This document shows positions 18,266 to 29,525 of a stretch of DNA of 64,000 nt, in pieces. Source of the DNA: Chromohalobacter sp. 11-W (lineage in GTDB: Bacteria > Pseudomonadota > Gammaproteobacteria > Pseudomonadales > Halomonadaceae). The notes beneath the pieces are model-generated. The model saw only the letters and a program-made list of their open reading frames with translations. It was not told the origin of the DNA and ran no database searches. The DNA lies in the NCBI RefSeq assembly GCF_029889905.1, contig NZ_JARANZ010000002.1, positions 186,001 through 250,000 on the forward strand, given 5' to 3'. Position 1 is the first letter of the stretch; each line of letters starts with the position of its first letter. The position numbers were made by a program, and so were the translations under genes.

Positions 18266-20346
18266 GAACGTGCTCCGACGGTAGCGGTGACACGCAAGGT
18301 GCGGTCATCGGGGATTTCGGCATTGGACATCACCACTAGATGGGTAATGCGGCGGCGTAGGAAGCGGGCCAGCAACGCACGCAGACCGTGCTGGACGACC
18401 AGCACCGTCGGCTCGCCACGCGCTTCCTGACGCTCCACGGCGGCCATCGACTGCTCCATGAGGGTGTCGGCCAGTCCAGGCTCCAGGCCACCGCCATTGC
18501 TCAGCGCCTGAGTGAGAACTTGTTCGAGATTGGCTTCCAAGCCGATGACATGCATCTCCTGGTCCCCTGGGAACCACTGCTGGGTAATCGAGCGTCCCAG
18601 CGCCACACGCACCATGGCGGTCAACTCATGGGGATCGGCTTGCTGTGGCGCATGCTCGGCCAGCGTATCGAGGATGGTACGCATATCGCGAATCGAGACT
18701 TCCTCAGCGAGCAGGTTCTGTAGAATGCGCTGCATCGCGGTCAGGGTCAGCAGCTTGGGCACCACGTCTTCGACCAGCGACTTGTTCTCGGCGGCGATCT
18801 TGTCGAGCAATTGCTGTACTTCCTGGCGCCCCAGCATGTCATTGGCGTGGCGATGCAACAGGTGGTTGAGATGCGTAGCCACCACCGTACTCGCGTCGAC
18901 TACGGTATAGCCGTAGACCTGGGCGCGTTCCCGCTGCGCGGCGTCGATCCATACGGCGGGCAGACCGAAGGCGGGATCCTGGGTCGGCGTACCTTCTACC
19001 TTGCCCGATACCTGCCCCGGGTCGATGGCCAGCCATTGTCCCGGATGCGCATCGGCGCGGCCCACTTCGACGCCCTTGAGTGTAATGATATAGGTCGAAG
19101 GCCCCAATTCGAGATTGTCGCGGATGTGCACCACCGGTGGCAAAAAGCCGACATCCTGGGCGAATTTCTTGCGAACGCTCTTGATACGCCCCAGCAACTC
19201 ACCCTTCTGGCGATGGTCGACGAGTGGTATCAGACGGTGGCCGACCTCGAGGCCCAAGGTATCGACGAGCTGCACATCGTCCCAGCTCGCCTCCGGCACT
19301 TCGGGCTGAGGAGGCGGTGTCTGGGGAGAGGCCTCTTCGGTGACTTGTTGCTGGTTGCGACGCCACATCCACCACGCCAACCCTCCGAGCAACGCGGTAA
19401 ACAGCAAGAAGACCAGGTTGGGCATCCCCGGCACGAGACCCAGCAGCCCCATGACGCCTGCGGCCAGCATCAGGACCTGCGGGTTGTTGAAGAGCTGGCT
19501 GATCAGTTGCTGACCGACATCCTGATCGGTGTTGACGCGCGAGACGGTGACACCCGCCGCAGTCGAGATCACCAGCGCCGGAATCTGTGCCACCAGCCCG
19601 TCGCCGATGGTCAGCAAGGTATAGGTATGGGCAGCTTCGGAAAAGCTCAGGCTATGTTGCGCCATGCCAATCGCCAGACCACCGATCAAATTGATCATCA
19701 TGATGATGATGCCGGCGATGGCATCGCCGCGCACGAACTTGCTGGCCCCGTCCATGGAACCGTAGAAATCGGCTTCCTGAGAGGTTTCCTGACGCCGCGC
19801 CCGCGCTTCGTCCTCACCGATCAAGCCGGCATTGAGGTCGGCGTCGATCGCCATTTGCTTGCCGGGCATGGCATCCAACGTAAAGCGCGCGCCTACCTCG
19901 GCGATACGCCCCGCCCCTTTAGTGATGACCATGAAGTTGATCACCACCAGGATCATGAACACGACCAAACCGACGGCGAAGTTACCCCCGATCAAGAAGG
20001 CACCGAAGGCCTCGATCACTTTGCCAGCCGCATCGCCGCCTTCATGGCCCTCCATCAAGACCACGCGCGTGGAAGCGACGTTCAACGACAACCGCAGTAG
20101 GGTCGAAAACAACAAGACCGCCGGGAAGGCCGCGAAATCGAGCGGCTTCTGCGTGAACATGCTCACCAGCAGCACCATGACGGCCAGGGTGATATTGAAG
20201 GTAAACAGCAGGTCCAGCACAAACGCCGGCAACGGCAGGATCATCATGCTCAGGATCATGATGATCAGCACGGGGCCGGCCAGCACCTTCAAGCGGGTGT
20301 CGTTCAGCCACTCACGACGGCCCCATAACTGACTCAACGCATTCAT
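18262..20346 (-). CDS. flhA: FlhA, flagellar type III export gate protein
   Basis: A 694-residue protein with about eight membrane segments in the first ~320 residues, then a large cytosolic domain. The conserved loop EVGARFTLDAMPGKQMAIDADLNAG (FHIPEP region) is intact. FlhA forms the nonameric ring that docks chaperone-substrate complexes and drives export with proton motive force. ATGA overlaps on both sides (flhB stop, flhF start) indicate a coupled flhB-flhA-flhF unit. Confidence 0.96.
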   Translation of the reverse strand: MNALSQLWGRREWLNDTRLKVLAGPVLIIMILSMMILPLPAFVLDLLFTFNITLAVMVLLVSMFTQKPLDFAAFPAVLLFSTLLRLSLNVASTRVVLMEGHEGGDAAGKVIEAFGAFLIGGNFAVGLVVFMILVVINFMVITKGAGRIAEVGARFTLDAMPGKQMAIDADLNAGLIGEDEARARRQETSQEADFYGSMDGASKFVRGDAIAGIIIMMINLIGGLAIGMAQHSLSFSEAAHTYTLLTIGDGLVAQIPALVISTAAGVTVSRVNTDQDVGQQLISQLFNNPQVLMLAAGVMGLLGLVPGMPNLVFLLFTALLGGLAWWMWRRNQQQVTEEASPQTPPPQPEVPEASWDDVQLVDTLGLEVGHRLIPLVDHRQKGELLGRIKSVRKKFAQDVGFLPPVVHIRDNLELGPSTYIITLKGVEVGRADAHPGQWLAIDPGQVSGKVEGTPTQDPAFGLPAVWIDAAQRERAQVYGYTVVDASTVVATHLNHLLHRHANDMLGRQEVQQLLDKIAAENKSLVEDVVPKLLTLTAMQRILQNLLAEEVSIRDMRTILDTLAEHAPQQADPHELTAMVRVALGRSITQQWFPGDQEMHVIGLEANLEQVLTQALSNGGGLEPGLADTLMEQSMAAVERQEARGEPTVLVVQHGLRALLARFLRRRITHLVVMSNAEIPDDRTLRVTATVGARS

Positions 20347-21512
20347 GGTGTGTCCTTGGCGTCGGCAACGTTTTGCCGAGACGGGTCTAACTCGTCGGGC
20401 ACGGGCAGGTCATATGGCGTTTGCGGCCAGTCACCCCCTTCCTCGCGCACACGTTTCAAGCGGTAGGCCCAAGCCAGCACCTCCGCCACGGCGGTATATA
20501 GATTCGCGGGGACTTCGTGATCGATGTCCACATGCTGATGCAGGGCACGCGCCAACGGCGGCGCTTCCAGCAAGGGCACACCATGCGCTTCGCCCAGCTC
20601 GCGAATGCGCGTGGCGACCATGTCCGAGCCCTTGGCAACGACGCGCGGCGCCTCCATTTGACTCCCCTCGTACATCAGCGCCACGGCATAATGCGTGGGG
20701 TTGGTGACGATGACATCTGCATCCGGCACCTTGGCCATCATCCGCCGCCGTGCCATGGACTGCTGCTGGGCGCGCATGCGGGCCTTCACCTGGGGATCAC
20801 CCTCGGTTTCCTTGTGCTCTTTCTTGATCTCGTCCTTGGTCATGCGCAGCTTCTTGGTAAAGCTCCACAGCTGGAAAGGCACATCGATCAACACCACGAC
20901 GATGAGTGTCGCTACGCAGAAGGCCAGACACAGAGCGGCGAGATTCATGCCTCGCGCCAGCGCTTCGCTCAACGGCAGGCTCATCAAGCCTAGAAGGTCA
21001 CCACGGTGCCACCACAGAAAGATCACGGCGACACCGCCCACCAGCGTCGACTTAGCGATGGCCTTGCCCAATTCCGCTACCGCTTGCGACGAAAACATAC
21101 GCTTCAATCCTTTCAGGGGATTGAGCTTGGACACTTGGGGCTGCAGCGACTTTGCCGTCATTAGCCAGCCACCCAGCATTACCGGTGCTGCCAGCGCGAC
21201 GACCGACACGATAAGGAACAACGGTAACAAGGACATCAGCGTGTTTTTGCCCAACGCCCAGACATGCGACATCAGCACAGCGGTGTCGAAAGCTTCAGCG
21301 CGCGAAAATATGAACGACTGCTCCATGACCCCGCCTAGGCTCTCGTAGAGGTGGCCTCCCAGCGACCATAGCGACATCACGCCTGCCGCCAATAGCATGA
21401 AGGTGGTCAACTCGCGCGAACGCGCAACCTCACCGTCTTCCTTCGCCTTGTCGAGTCGTCGAGGTGTCGGGTCTTCGGTTTTTTCCTCGTCGCTGTCGCT
21501 ACCCTCGGCCAT
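20343..21512 (-). CDS. flhB: FlhB, flagellar export switch protein
   Basis: A 389-residue protein with a charged N-terminus (SDEEKTEDPTPRRLDKAKEDGEVARS), four membrane segments and a cytosolic domain with the self-cleaving motif NPTH (VTNPTHYAVAL). Cleavage between Asn and Pro allows the switch from hook to filament substrates. First gene of the flhB-flhA-flhF-mini-flhG-flhE unit, 200 bases after cheZ and separated from it by a strong terminator. An inverted repeat CCGCATTC-atc-GAATGCGG lies upstream at 21576-21594. Confidence 0.96.
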   Translation of the reverse strand: MAEGSDSDEEKTEDPTPRRLDKAKEDGEVARSRELTTFMLLAAGVMSLWSLGGHLYESLGGVMEQSFIFSRAEAFDTAVLMSHVWALGKNTLMSLLPLFLIVSVVALAAPVMLGGWLMTAKSLQPQVSKLNPLKGLKRMFSSQAVAELGKAIAKSTLVGGVAVIFLWWHRGDLLGLMSLPLSEALARGMNLAALCLAFCVATLIVVVLIDVPFQLWSFTKKLRMTKDEIKKEHKETEGDPQVKARMRAQQQSMARRRMMAKVPDADVIVTNPTHYAVALMYEGSQMEAPRVVAKGSDMVATRIRELGEAHGVPLLEAPPLARALHQHVDIDHEVPANLYTAVAEVLAWAYRLKRVREEGGDWPQTPYDLPVPDELDPSRQNVADAKDTP

Positions 21513-21575
21513 GGGCCCTCTGACGTCGTGGCGCTAGAAGCCCTTCGCCTAGGCAAAGACCCAAGCGTCGAACAA

Positions 21576-21594
21576 CCGCATTCATCGAATGCGG
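21576..21594. promoter_or_regulatory. Inverted repeat upstream of flhB
   Basis: CCGCATTC and GAATGCGG, 8-bp perfect arms around ATC, lie in the 200-base cheZ-flhB gap, about 65 bases before the flhB start. No T-run follows on either strand, so it is more likely an operator or leader hairpin than a terminator. I could not match it to a FlhDC site. Confidence 0.35.
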
Positions 21595-21674
21595 GCTATT
21601 TTCTCGGGAACGTGAGACAGCCGATCACTGGAATAGCGACTACTTAGCCATGCTATTCAGGGGACGCTAGACTG

Positions 21675-21701
21675 AAACGCTGCCGGCGGGCGCCGGCAGC
21701 G
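21675..21701 (-). terminator. Terminator after cheZ
   Basis: On the minus strand, CGCTGCCGGCG and CGCCGGCAGCG form an 11-bp GC-rich stem with a 2-base loop, followed by TTTC. It lies 11 bases after the cheZ stop and should end the che transcript before flhB. Confidence 0.75.
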
Positions 21702-21711
21702 CAGGGAGGGA

Positions 21712-22401
21712 TCAGAAACCTAGGCTATCGAGGAGGTCGTCAACCTGATCTTGGTTATTGACGACATCGGTGCCTTCGGGCTTGACCTGCGGCCCGTTGA
21801 GCAGCTCCTCATCGCGCTTCTGAGGTTTACGCGAACGCTCGTCGGCAAGTTGCTGCAGCTCTTCCTTGTTATGGCTCTCAGGAGCGGTATCGATCAGCAC
21901 CTGCACCAATTGCTGCTCGATCTCACGAATGACATCCATCATTTTCTTGATGACCTGACCGGTCAAATCCTGAAAATCCTGAGCCATCATGATTTCAAGC
22001 AACTGCGCATTGGTTGCCTTGGTCTGAGTCGGCACATCACGCAGGAAGTCACGCGTATCCTTCACCAACTCCTTGGCGTCGTCCAGTTCGACAGGCGCGG
22101 CGAACCATTCTTCCCAGCGTTGATCGAGTTTTTCGGCCCCCGACTCCATACGCTCCTGCAACGGCTGTGCCTGATCGATGGCGTTCAGTGACCGTTCCGC
22201 CGCTTGCTCAGTCATGGCCGCGACGTAACTGAGACGATCCCGTGCATCGGGAATCGCTTCAGCTGCCTTTTCGATCTCCTTGTCCAGCCCCAGCTCACGC
22301 ATACTCTCGTGGAGCATGCGTGTCATCTTGCCGATCTTGTGGATCAGATCGTCAGCGGGGGTGCCATCCGCACTGTTCTCCGGCTGCGTTTCACCGCTCA
22401 T
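21712..22401 (-). CDS. cheZ: CheZ, CheY-P phosphatase
   Basis: A 229-residue, mostly helical acidic protein. The catalytic segment [18 protein letters not shown] contains the Gln that activates water on CheY-P. The C-terminal helix [12 protein letters not shown] is the CheY-binding tail. CheZ speeds dephosphorylation of CheY at the receptor cluster. It starts 22 bases after cheY and ends the che operon before a terminator. Confidence 0.95.
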   Translation of the reverse strand: MSGETQPENSADGTPADDLIHKIGKMTRMLHESMRELGLDKEIEKAAEAIPDARDRLSYVAAMTEQAAERSLNAIDQAQPLQERMESGAEKLDQRWEEWFAAPVELDDAKELVKDTRDFLRDVPTQTKATNAQLLEIMMAQDFQDLTGQVIKKMMDVIREIEQQLVQVLIDTAPESHNKEELQQLADERSRKPQKRDEELLNGPQVKPEGTDVVNNQDQVDDLLDSLGF

Positions 22402-22423
22402 GGCCTGCCCTCCTCGTGCGAAC

Positions 22424-22813
22424 TTACTTGCCCAGTTTCTCGAAAATCTTGTCCAGCTTCTCTTCCAGCGTCGCAGCGGTGAACGGCTTCACGACATATC
22501 CATTCGCCCCGGCCTGTGCGGCGGCGATGATATTTTCCTTCTTGGCTTCCGCCGTCACCATCAACACCGGCAGTTCCGACAGAGCATCATCCTGGCGGAT
22601 CTCCTTGAGCATCGCGAGGCCATCGAGATTGGGCATGTTCCAGTCAGAGACCACGAACTCGAAGCCACCGGCACGCAGCTTATTGAGCGCTTCCTGCCCA
22701 TCTTCCGCTTCATCGACATTATTGAAGCCCAGTTCCTTGAGCAAACTACGCACGATGCGCCGCATGGTCGGGAAATCATCCACGACCAGAATGCTCATAT
22801 TCTTGTCTGCCAT
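22424..22813 (-). CDS. cheY: CheY, chemotaxis response regulator
   Basis: A single receiver domain of 129 residues with the acidic pair VVDD, the phosphorylated Asp in [12 protein letters not shown], Thr in [10 protein letters not shown] and the Lys in VVKPF. Phosphorylated by CheA, it binds the motor switch and changes rotation. It is preceded by CGGAGGATGT before the ATG. It lies between an MCP gene (112-base gap) and cheZ. Confidence 0.97.
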   Translation of the reverse strand: MADKNMSILVVDDFPTMRRIVRSLLKELGFNNVDEAEDGQEALNKLRAGGFEFVVSDWNMPNLDGLAMLKEIRQDDALSELPVLMVTAEAKKENIIAAAQAGANGYVVKPFTAATLEEKLDKIFEKLGK

Positions 22814-22925
22814 ACATCCTCCGATTCATTCAATCTGGCTAATCATTCGCTGCGCGAGCTGGTGCTTGACGGGGCGCATCCGGCACGCCCCCGGCGACAT
22901 GGCTTAGGCGCTTTTCAGAAAGGGC

Positions 22926-24638
22926 CTAGAATTCTTCCCACTCGTCTTCTTCCTGCCTCGTCGAGGCTTGCTGCGACGGTACTTGACGCGTCGACGCCTG
23001 AGTCGAGGCACCTGATGTCGATCTTGGTGCGGATACCGACGCTCTGGTCGCCGTCGCACGTGCCCCCGGCAACGCTTGGTGCGATGCACCGCCCGGCAAA
23101 CGGAAGGTGGTGACGACGTCTTCCAAGCGCTGCGCCTGCTCTTCCAGCGATGCGGAAGCACTCGAGGCTTCTTGGACGAGAGAGGCGTTCTGCTGTGTCA
23201 CCTGATCCATCTGCGTCACGGCCTGGCTGACCTGCTCGATGCCATCGCTCTGTTCCTGCGAGGCTGCGGAGATCTCATCCATGATATCGCTGACGCGCTT
23301 CACCGCCTGGACGACATCGCGCATGGTGGTTTCGGCGTTGCCCACCAGCTCGGAGCCCTGCTCGATCTGAGTGGTCGATGTATGAATCAAGCCTTTGATT
23401 TCCTTGGCGGCCTCGGCACTGCGGCTGGCCAAGTTACGTACTTCACTGGCGACCACCGCGAAACCACGACCCTGTTCACCGGCACGCGCCGCCTCGACCG
23501 AGGCGTTCAGTGCGAGGATGTTGGTCTGGAAGGCAATCGAATCGATCATGCCGATGATGTCGGAGATCTGCTTGGAGCTTTCGGTGATGCCTTGCATGGT
23601 CGTGGAGACCTCCTGCATGACATCGCCGCCGCGTCCGGCCGTGGTCGAGGCATCGCTGGCCAGGGAACTCGCCTGACGCGCATTGTCGGCGTTCTGACGT
23701 ACGGTAGAAGTCAGCTCTTCCATGCTGGAAGCCGTTTCTTCGAGTGAGGCAGCTTGCTGTTCGGTGCGCGACGACAGGTCGGCATTACCGGAGGCGATCT
23801 CGCGAGCTCCGCCATGAATCGACCCGCTGGCGTCACGCACGGACGTGACGGTCCCAACCAGACCGTTTTGCATGTCGCGCATGGCGGCGAACAGGCGCCC
23901 GATCTCGTTCTTGCCGCGCTCGGCGATATGGTGCGAGAGGTCGCCCTTGGCAATGTGTTCGCAATGTTCGACCGCTTCATCCAGTGGCTTGACCACGGAC
24001 TTGACCAGCACCATGCGAACCAGCACGGCCACGATCACGGCAAGCACCAGCAGTACGATGGACAAAATTTCCATCAGCTGGCTGTTATCGGCATCAGCCA
24101 CGATGGCGTCGTCGACACGTGTTTCGGCGTATTGGATGAAATCGCGCACGCTATTGTCGAGGTCGTCCATCAGCGGGTTGATGCGCTGATCGTCCTCGGC
24201 ACGCACAGCGTCCTCACCTTCGTTCATCTGACGGTCGACTTCATCGCGGAATGCCGCATAGGCCTCGCCAATACGTGCGGCATATTGCTCCCCGGTATCG
24301 GTCTTGGAAACTTGTGAAAACTCGGTGAAACGGGTTTGGGCGCTATCCAGGGCATCCTCGACTCGTCCCTGTAAACTTGCCGCCCGATCGCTATCGCCGT
24401 CTTCCACGGCGTTGCGATAGCTAGCCAGCAGGCTGCGCGCACGCACCAGGTTCAAGGTGGCCCGGTTAACGGTATTCGTCTGCTCGAAACCGATGGTGCC
24501 GATGGTATCCATCGCCTCGGCGCTTTTTTGGTTGGAATAGAAGCCCAATGCGCTGATGATCGCAATCATCACGACCATGATCGTCAGCGCAATTGTCAGA
24601 CTAGCCCTGACCGAAAGGTCGTTAAGTATTTTCCCCAT
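22926..24638 (-). CDS. Methyl-accepting chemotaxis protein (Tar/Tsr type)
   Basis: A 570-residue receptor: membrane segment at about 10-32, periplasmic four-helix sensor (about 33-190), second segment (about 192-212), HAMP, then the methylated helical bundle with tip [32 protein letters not shown]. It ends EEDEWEEF, an xWxxF pentapeptide of the kind that tethers CheR/CheB in E. coli high-abundance receptors. ATG at 24638 is preferred (AGGAG 6 bases upstream) over an upstream in-frame start at 24665. It sits between cheB and cheY, as tar/tap do in enterics. The ligand cannot be told from sequence. Confidence 0.93.
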   Translation of the reverse strand: MGKILNDLSVRASLTIALTIMVVMIAIISALGFYSNQKSAEAMDTIGTIGFEQTNTVNRATLNLVRARSLLASYRNAVEDGDSDRAASLQGRVEDALDSAQTRFTEFSQVSKTDTGEQYAARIGEAYAAFRDEVDRQMNEGEDAVRAEDDQRINPLMDDLDNSVRDFIQYAETRVDDAIVADADNSQLMEILSIVLLVLAVIVAVLVRMVLVKSVVKPLDEAVEHCEHIAKGDLSHHIAERGKNEIGRLFAAMRDMQNGLVGTVTSVRDASGSIHGGAREIASGNADLSSRTEQQAASLEETASSMEELTSTVRQNADNARQASSLASDASTTAGRGGDVMQEVSTTMQGITESSKQISDIIGMIDSIAFQTNILALNASVEAARAGEQGRGFAVVASEVRNLASRSAEAAKEIKGLIHTSTTQIEQGSELVGNAETTMRDVVQAVKRVSDIMDEISAASQEQSDGIEQVSQAVTQMDQVTQQNASLVQEASSASASLEEQAQRLEDVVTTFRLPGGASHQALPGARATATRASVSAPRSTSGASTQASTRQVPSQQASTRQEEDEWEEF

Positions 24639-24713
24639 GTCGTCTCCTGATGAGTTCCCTGGCATAGATTGAGATGATGAGTCGTTTTTGTTCTTCGAAT
24701 TCGCCCGATAGGG

Positions 24714-25778
24714 CTATACCCGCTGTGCGCGACCCGAGGCTTCGGCACGTCTCATCAAGGCAGCGGGGATATCGGAAAGTGCAATGGTATCGGCGGCGCC
24801 ACCGAGGATGACCGCTTCGCGCGGCATGCCAAAGACCACGCAACTCGCTTCATCCTGGGCAATCGTATAGGCGCCTGCCTGATGCATTTCGAGCAGACCC
24901 GCCGCACCGTCCTTGCCCATGCCAGTGAGAATCACACCAATGGCATTGCGGCCCGCGCTTTGCGCGGCGGAATGAAACAACACATCCACCGACGGACGGT
25001 GACGGTTGACCGGCGGCGCATCGTCCAAGCGAATGACGTAGTTGGCGCCCGAGCGCGCCAGCTTCATGTGCCAGTCCCCCGGCGCGATATAGACGTGGCC
25101 GGGTAGCACACGCTCACCGTCCACTGCCTCTTTGACCGAGATACGACATAACTTGTCGAGACGTTCGGCGAAGGATTTCGTGAACCCACCCGGCATGTGC
25201 TGGGTTATAAGAATCGCCGGGCTATTGGCTGGCAGAGGCTCCAGCACATGTCGGATGGCTTCGGTACCGCCTGTCGAGGCGCCGATGATGATGACTTTTT
25301 CGCTCGACAGAATAGGCGCCTTGAGCGGTTCTTTATCCTTCGCCGGGGCCTGCTTGGCCACGGCTTTCGGACGCGAACGTGCCGCTGCGCGAATCATGTC
25401 GGCAATCATCTGCGTATACTCGAGCATGCCTTCACGGATGCCCATTTCGGGCTTGGCGACGAAATCGACCGCGCCCAGTTCCAATGCGCGCAGGGTTATT
25501 TCAGAGCCCTTCTGGGTCAGTGAAGACACCATCAGCACCGGCATGGGGCGCAAACGCATCAAACGCTCGAGAAAATCGAGACCGTCCATGCGCGGCATTT
25601 CCACATCCAGTGTCAATACATCGGGGTTGGTGCGCTTGATCAGATCCCTGGCCACCAAGGGGTCAGGTGCCGTAGCAACGACCTCCATATCCGGCTGACT
25701 GTCGATGATCTTGCTCATCAGGTCGCGAATCAGCGCCGAATCATCGACACATAGCACCTTGATCTTGTTCGAGGACAA
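24714..25778 (-). CDS. cheB: CheB, receptor methylesterase/glutamine deamidase
   Basis: Receiver domain ([26 protein letters not shown]) joined to a methylesterase domain with catalytic Ser in [12 protein letters not shown], the His in [14 protein letters not shown], and Asp in LTGMGKDGA. It resets receptor methylation. The frame extends to GTG codons at 25787/25784, but AGGAG overlaps the first of these; a TTG at 25778, 8 bases after AGGAG, gives [13 protein letters not shown] and is the likely start. Adjacent to cheR. Confidence 0.94.
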   Translation of the reverse strand: MSSNKIKVLCVDDSALIRDLMSKIIDSQPDMEVVATAPDPLVARDLIKRTNPDVLTLDVEMPRMDGLDFLERLMRLRPMPVLMVSSLTQKGSEITLRALELGAVDFVAKPEMGIREGMLEYTQMIADMIRAAARSRPKAVAKQAPAKDKEPLKAPILSSEKVIIIGASTGGTEAIRHVLEPLPANSPAILITQHMPGGFTKSFAERLDKLCRISVKEAVDGERVLPGHVYIAPGDWHMKLARSGANYVIRLDDAPPVNRHRPSVDVLFHSAAQSAGRNAIGVILTGMGKDGAAGLLEMHQAGAYTIAQDEASCVVFGMPREAVILGGAADTIALSDIPAALMRRAEASGRAQRV

Positions 25779-25875
25779 CGCCACCACTCCTTACGCATGA
25801 AAACCGCCGACGCACTGCCGGGCACGGCGAACCAATATGCATGGTCTATCGGCCGGTCGCATGAACACTGAAGGG

Positions 25876-26748
25876 TCAGCGCGACAATTCGTACACGGTC
25901 TGCCCCCGCAGCTTGAAGCGCTGCGTCAGGTAGGAGAAATTTTCCGAGTGGCCGGTAAATAGCAGACCATTGGATTTCAACAGCGGAGCGAAACGCTCCA
26001 AAATGCGTGCCTGTGTTTCTTTATCAAAATAAATCATCACGTTACGACAAAAGATGGCATCGAATGGCCCCTTCGCCGCCCAACTACCCGAGGTCAGGTT
26101 GAGTGATTGAAAGTCGATCATCGAGGCCAGTTCGGGACGAATCTTCGCCATCCCGGCGCGTGCACCACTGCCCCGCAGGAAAAACTGCCGACGGCACGCT
26201 TCGGAAACCTTCTCAAGCTGGTCCAGCGCATAGATCCCCTTGCGCGCCTTGGCTAGCGCGTCGGTATCAATGTCGGTGGCCAGAATCTGCGCCTGTGAGG
26301 CCCGGCTACCCAGCGCCTCACTCAGGGTAATCGCCAACGAGTAGGGTTCTTCTCCCGTCGACGCCGCAGCACACCAGATCCGTACGGGAGAGGTCGCTTG
26401 CTTGACGTGCTCCGCGAGCAACGAGAAGTGATGTGCCTCGCGGAAAAAAGACGTCAAATTCGTCGTCAGTGCGTTGGTAAACGCCTCCCACTCTGGCGAC
26501 TCAGGATGTTGGTCCAGACGCGCCAGGTAATCACTGAAGCGGCGCATACCATGCAGCCGCAGCCGCTTTGCCAAGCGGCTGTAGGCCATTTCACGCTTGT
26601 GCGACGCCAGCACGAGGCCGGCGCGCTGATAAATGAGCGTGCGTATCTTGTCGAAATCCGCCTCCGTGAATTCAAGATCCCGGTCGGCGGCTCCGAACAA
26701 GCTAGGATGCTCTTCCTGCGGCGCAGGGGACTGACGAAATTCGCTCAA
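25876..26748 (-). CDS. cheR: CheR, receptor methyltransferase
   Basis: A 290-residue SAM-dependent methyltransferase. It has the N-terminal helical domain, the SAM site [19 protein letters not shown], and [15 protein letters not shown]. It methylates glutamates on receptors; the family's beta-subdomain binds xWxxF receptor tails, which both MCPs here carry. The likely start is a TTG at 26748 overlapping the MCP stop (TTGA) with GGGAG 5 bases upstream. A GTG at 26760 would add four residues. Confidence 0.94.
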   Translation of the reverse strand: MSEFRQSPAPQEEHPSLFGAADRDLEFTEADFDKIRTLIYQRAGLVLASHKREMAYSRLAKRLRLHGMRRFSDYLARLDQHPESPEWEAFTNALTTNLTSFFREAHHFSLLAEHVKQATSPVRIWCAAASTGEEPYSLAITLSEALGSRASQAQILATDIDTDALAKARKGIYALDQLEKVSEACRRQFFLRGSGARAGMAKIRPELASMIDFQSLNLTSGSWAAKGPFDAIFCRNVMIYFDKETQARILERFAPLLKSNGLLFTGHSENFSYLTQRFKLRGQTVYELSR

Positions 26749-28961
26749 AAGGACTCCCACTCTTCTTCATGTGATGCCTGGTGAGCGCCCGCCTCCTGTG
26801 ATTCCTGACGCCGAGACACCAGTGAAGTCTCTTGACGCTGCGCTGAATGTGACGTCGCCTGCTTGTCGCCACTGGTACTTGCGGAGGCCTGCGGCTTGGC
26901 GAGACTCGCCGAATTCTTGTTGCGACGCACCGTTTCAACACCACTGCCGGCGAGGCGGAAGACAGCCACGGAGCGCGACAGCTCGTTGACGCTTGACTCG
27001 AGATCGGCAGCCACCGAGGCCGTTTGCTGTACGCGATGAGCGTTCTGCTGGGTGACATCGTCCATCTGCGTGATGGCCTGATTGATCTGTTCGATACCGC
27101 TGCTCTGCTCGTCGGACGCCGCAGTGATCTCGTTCATGATGTCGTTGACACGCGTGACAGAGTTGACCACCTCCTCGATGCTGCCCTCGGCCTTGCGTAC
27201 CAGATCGGTACCGCCTTCGACTTCCTTCGTGGAGTTGTCGATCAGCTCGCGAATTTCCTTCGATGCTTGGGCGCTACGGCTCGCCAGGTTACGGACCTCG
27301 CCAGCGACGACGGCGAAGCCACGCCCCTGCTCACCCGCACGGGCTGCTTCGACTGAAGCGTTCAAGGCTAGGATATTGGTCTGAAAGGCAATCGAGTCGA
27401 TCATCCCGACGATATCGGCTACCTGATGAGAGCTGTCGCGGATACGCCCCATGGTACTGACCACCTGCCCCATGACCTCGCCGCTCTGCCGCACCGTCTC
27501 GCTCGCCGTGCTCGAGAGCTGGCTAGCCTGACGCGCGTTGTCGGCATTCTGCTTCACGGTGGCGGTCATTTCTTCCATGCTTGAGGCCGTCTGGGCAAGC
27601 GATGCGGCTTGCTGCTCGGTCCGCGAGGACAGGTCTTCGTTGCCTTCGGCAATGTTGCGGGTCGCCGGTGTCACCACGCCCACGTTTTCGTTGACTTCCT
27701 TGACGATATTGCCAAGGCTGCGACGCATGGTATCCAGCGCACGGGTGAGGCGACCGATTTCATCTTGCTTGCCGCCTTTGAGACTGGCGCCGAGGTTACC
27801 GGCTGCGATCTGTAGTGAGAAATCCAGGGCCTCGCGCACCGGGCGCAGCGTCGAGCGCACCGTGATGATCCCTAGCACCACCAGCATGAGCAGCCCGAAG
27901 ATGAAGACACCCGCCTGCCACAGCAGCATATCGTGCTGTGTCTCGGCCGCTTCTTTGGCCATGCTCATGGCATCGTTGCGCTTTTCGTCGACCAGGCTAT
28001 TGAGCTGCTCGCTAACCTGATCGCGTTCGCCTTCCAACACATCGTTGTAAGCCACATAGGCTTCATAGAAGTCGCCGGCATTCAGAGTATCCAACACTAC
28101 CCGCAGCCCATCGTCCAGATAACGCTGGACGGAAGCATCGAAGCTTTCTGCGGCATCACTGTGATTGGCGGGACGGCCGTCGTAATACGCGCTCCAGGTT
28201 TCGGAAAGCCGGGTCATCAGTGCTTCGGCCTCGGCCGTTACCGCTTCCATGTCACCCGACATCGGGTTGCTCACGGGCTTATCGACCAGGTTTCGACCGC
28301 TGGACATCAGCTGATCGATTTTCTGCAAGCGGGCAACGTCTTCCAGGCCTTGCTCTGAGAGTGCCTGCAACTTGTCACCGGCGCGCTGCAAGCTGACCAT
28401 GGACAGGACACTGCTGACCGCTAGCATCAGCACCGCCGCGACGATCATGGTCACCAGCCGGCCCTTGAAGGTATTGAACTTGAGACCCTTGAGACGCGCC
28501 AAGACACCGGTATGCTGAATCTGGCCATGGTCGAGCTTGACCCCACGACGTTTGCCCGCTGACATGGCCGCATAGGCGCGCTCCGCATCGGCACGGGCCT
28601 TGGCAGTGGGTTTGACGCGCACCGAGGTATAGCCAACGATCTCGCCGCCTTCGAAAATCGGCGTCACGGTGGCATGCACCCAGTAGAAGTCACCATTCTT
28701 GCAACGGTTCTTAATCACCCCGCTCCAGATCTCTCCCTTCTTCAGAGTGACCCAAAGGTTTTCGAACGCCGGCGGCGGCATGTCCGGATGACGTACGAGA
28801 TTGTGTGGCGCCCCCACGAGCTCTTCATAGCTAAAGCCGCTGATCTCGACGAAAGCCGGATTCGCGTAGGTGACGACCCCTTTCAAATTGGTGCGGGACA
28901 ACAGGTAATCTTCATCCGAGAGCTCATGCTCACGCTGAGTAACGGGCTGGTTATTGCGCAT
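26745..28961 (-). CDS. PAS-containing, Aer-like methyl-accepting chemotaxis protein
   Basis: A 738-residue receptor. An N-terminal PAS domain of the Aer kind ([56 protein letters not shown]) is followed by a membrane segment (about 170-190), a sensor region, a second segment (about 350-370), HAMP and the signalling bundle with the conserved tip. It ends EEEWESF, again an xWxxF CheR-tether. Aer-type PAS domains bind FAD and sense redox/energy state. Unlike E. coli Aer, it has a probable periplasmic domain between the two segments, so it may combine redox and ligand input. Confidence 0.92.
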   Translation of the reverse strand: MRNNQPVTQREHELSDEDYLLSRTNLKGVVTYANPAFVEISGFSYEELVGAPHNLVRHPDMPPPAFENLWVTLKKGEIWSGVIKNRCKNGDFYWVHATVTPIFEGGEIVGYTSVRVKPTAKARADAERAYAAMSAGKRRGVKLDHGQIQHTGVLARLKGLKFNTFKGRLVTMIVAAVLMLAVSSVLSMVSLQRAGDKLQALSEQGLEDVARLQKIDQLMSSGRNLVDKPVSNPMSGDMEAVTAEAEALMTRLSETWSAYYDGRPANHSDAAESFDASVQRYLDDGLRVVLDTLNAGDFYEAYVAYNDVLEGERDQVSEQLNSLVDEKRNDAMSMAKEAAETQHDMLLWQAGVFIFGLLMLVVLGIITVRSTLRPVREALDFSLQIAAGNLGASLKGGKQDEIGRLTRALDTMRRSLGNIVKEVNENVGVVTPATRNIAEGNEDLSSRTEQQAASLAQTASSMEEMTATVKQNADNARQASQLSSTASETVRQSGEVMGQVVSTMGRIRDSSHQVADIVGMIDSIAFQTNILALNASVEAARAGEQGRGFAVVAGEVRNLASRSAQASKEIRELIDNSTKEVEGGTDLVRKAEGSIEEVVNSVTRVNDIMNEITAASDEQSSGIEQINQAITQMDDVTQQNAHRVQQTASVAADLESSVNELSRSVAVFRLAGSGVETVRRNKNSASLAKPQASASTSGDKQATSHSAQRQETSLVSRRQESQEAGAHQASHEEEWESF

Positions 28962-29030
28962 GATACGGTTCCCTGGTGTTCGTTTTTATTGCTTTGTGTC
29001 GGCGCGCTCTGATGACGCCTCGCGACAGCG

Positions 29031-29525
29031 TTATTGTGCTTGTTGCTCGACCAAAGCCATTTCCTCGCTGGTCAGCAGTTTCTCGATATCGACGATGACC
29101 AGCATGCGATCCTCAAGACTTCCCAGGCCGCTTAGATAATCGGCGGATAACGTTTCACCAAATTCGGGCGCTGGCTTGATCTGGTCGGAGGTAAGCGTCA
29201 TGACATCGGATACCCCATCAACCACGATGCCCACGATCCGGTCGGCGACGTTGACCACGATCACCACGGTCTGTCCTTCGTATTCGATCTTGTCGAGATG
29301 AAACTTGATGCGCAGGTCGACGATCGGCACGATCACGCCGCGCAGATTGGTTACGCCCTTGATGAAGTCGGGGGCATTGGCGATACGCGTTACGTTTTCA
29401 TAGCCACGGATTTCCTGAACTTTCAGGATATCGACGGCGTATTCCTCGCTACCCAGCGAGAACACCAGGTATTCCTGACTTTGCGTATCGATAGCCGCTT
29501 CGGCGGCTTGGGTCATATCACTCAT
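29031..29525 (-). CDS. cheW: CheW, chemotaxis coupling protein
   Basis: A 164-residue SH3-like coupling protein: [25 protein letters not shown], the conserved [13 protein letters not shown], and [18 protein letters not shown]. It links receptors to CheA in the polar array. It overlaps the end of cheA by 8 bases and is followed 69 bases later by the PAS-MCP gene. Confidence 0.96.
   Translation of the reverse strand: MSDMTQAAEAAIDTQSQEYLVFSLGSEEYAVDILKVQEIRGYENVTRIANAPDFIKGVTNLRGVIVPIVDLRIKFHLDKIEYEGQTVVIVVNVADRIVGIVVDGVSDVMTLTSDQIKPAPEFGETLSADYLSGLGSLEDRMLVIVDIEKLLTSEEMALVEQQAQ

Noticed and set aside
18811-20100. Long open frame (429 codons) on the plus strand opposite flhA
   Set aside because: It lies fully within flhA and has a His/Gln/Arg-rich shadow composition with no motif. 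Similar frames opposite cydB, cydA and cheA are also GC-driven shadows.
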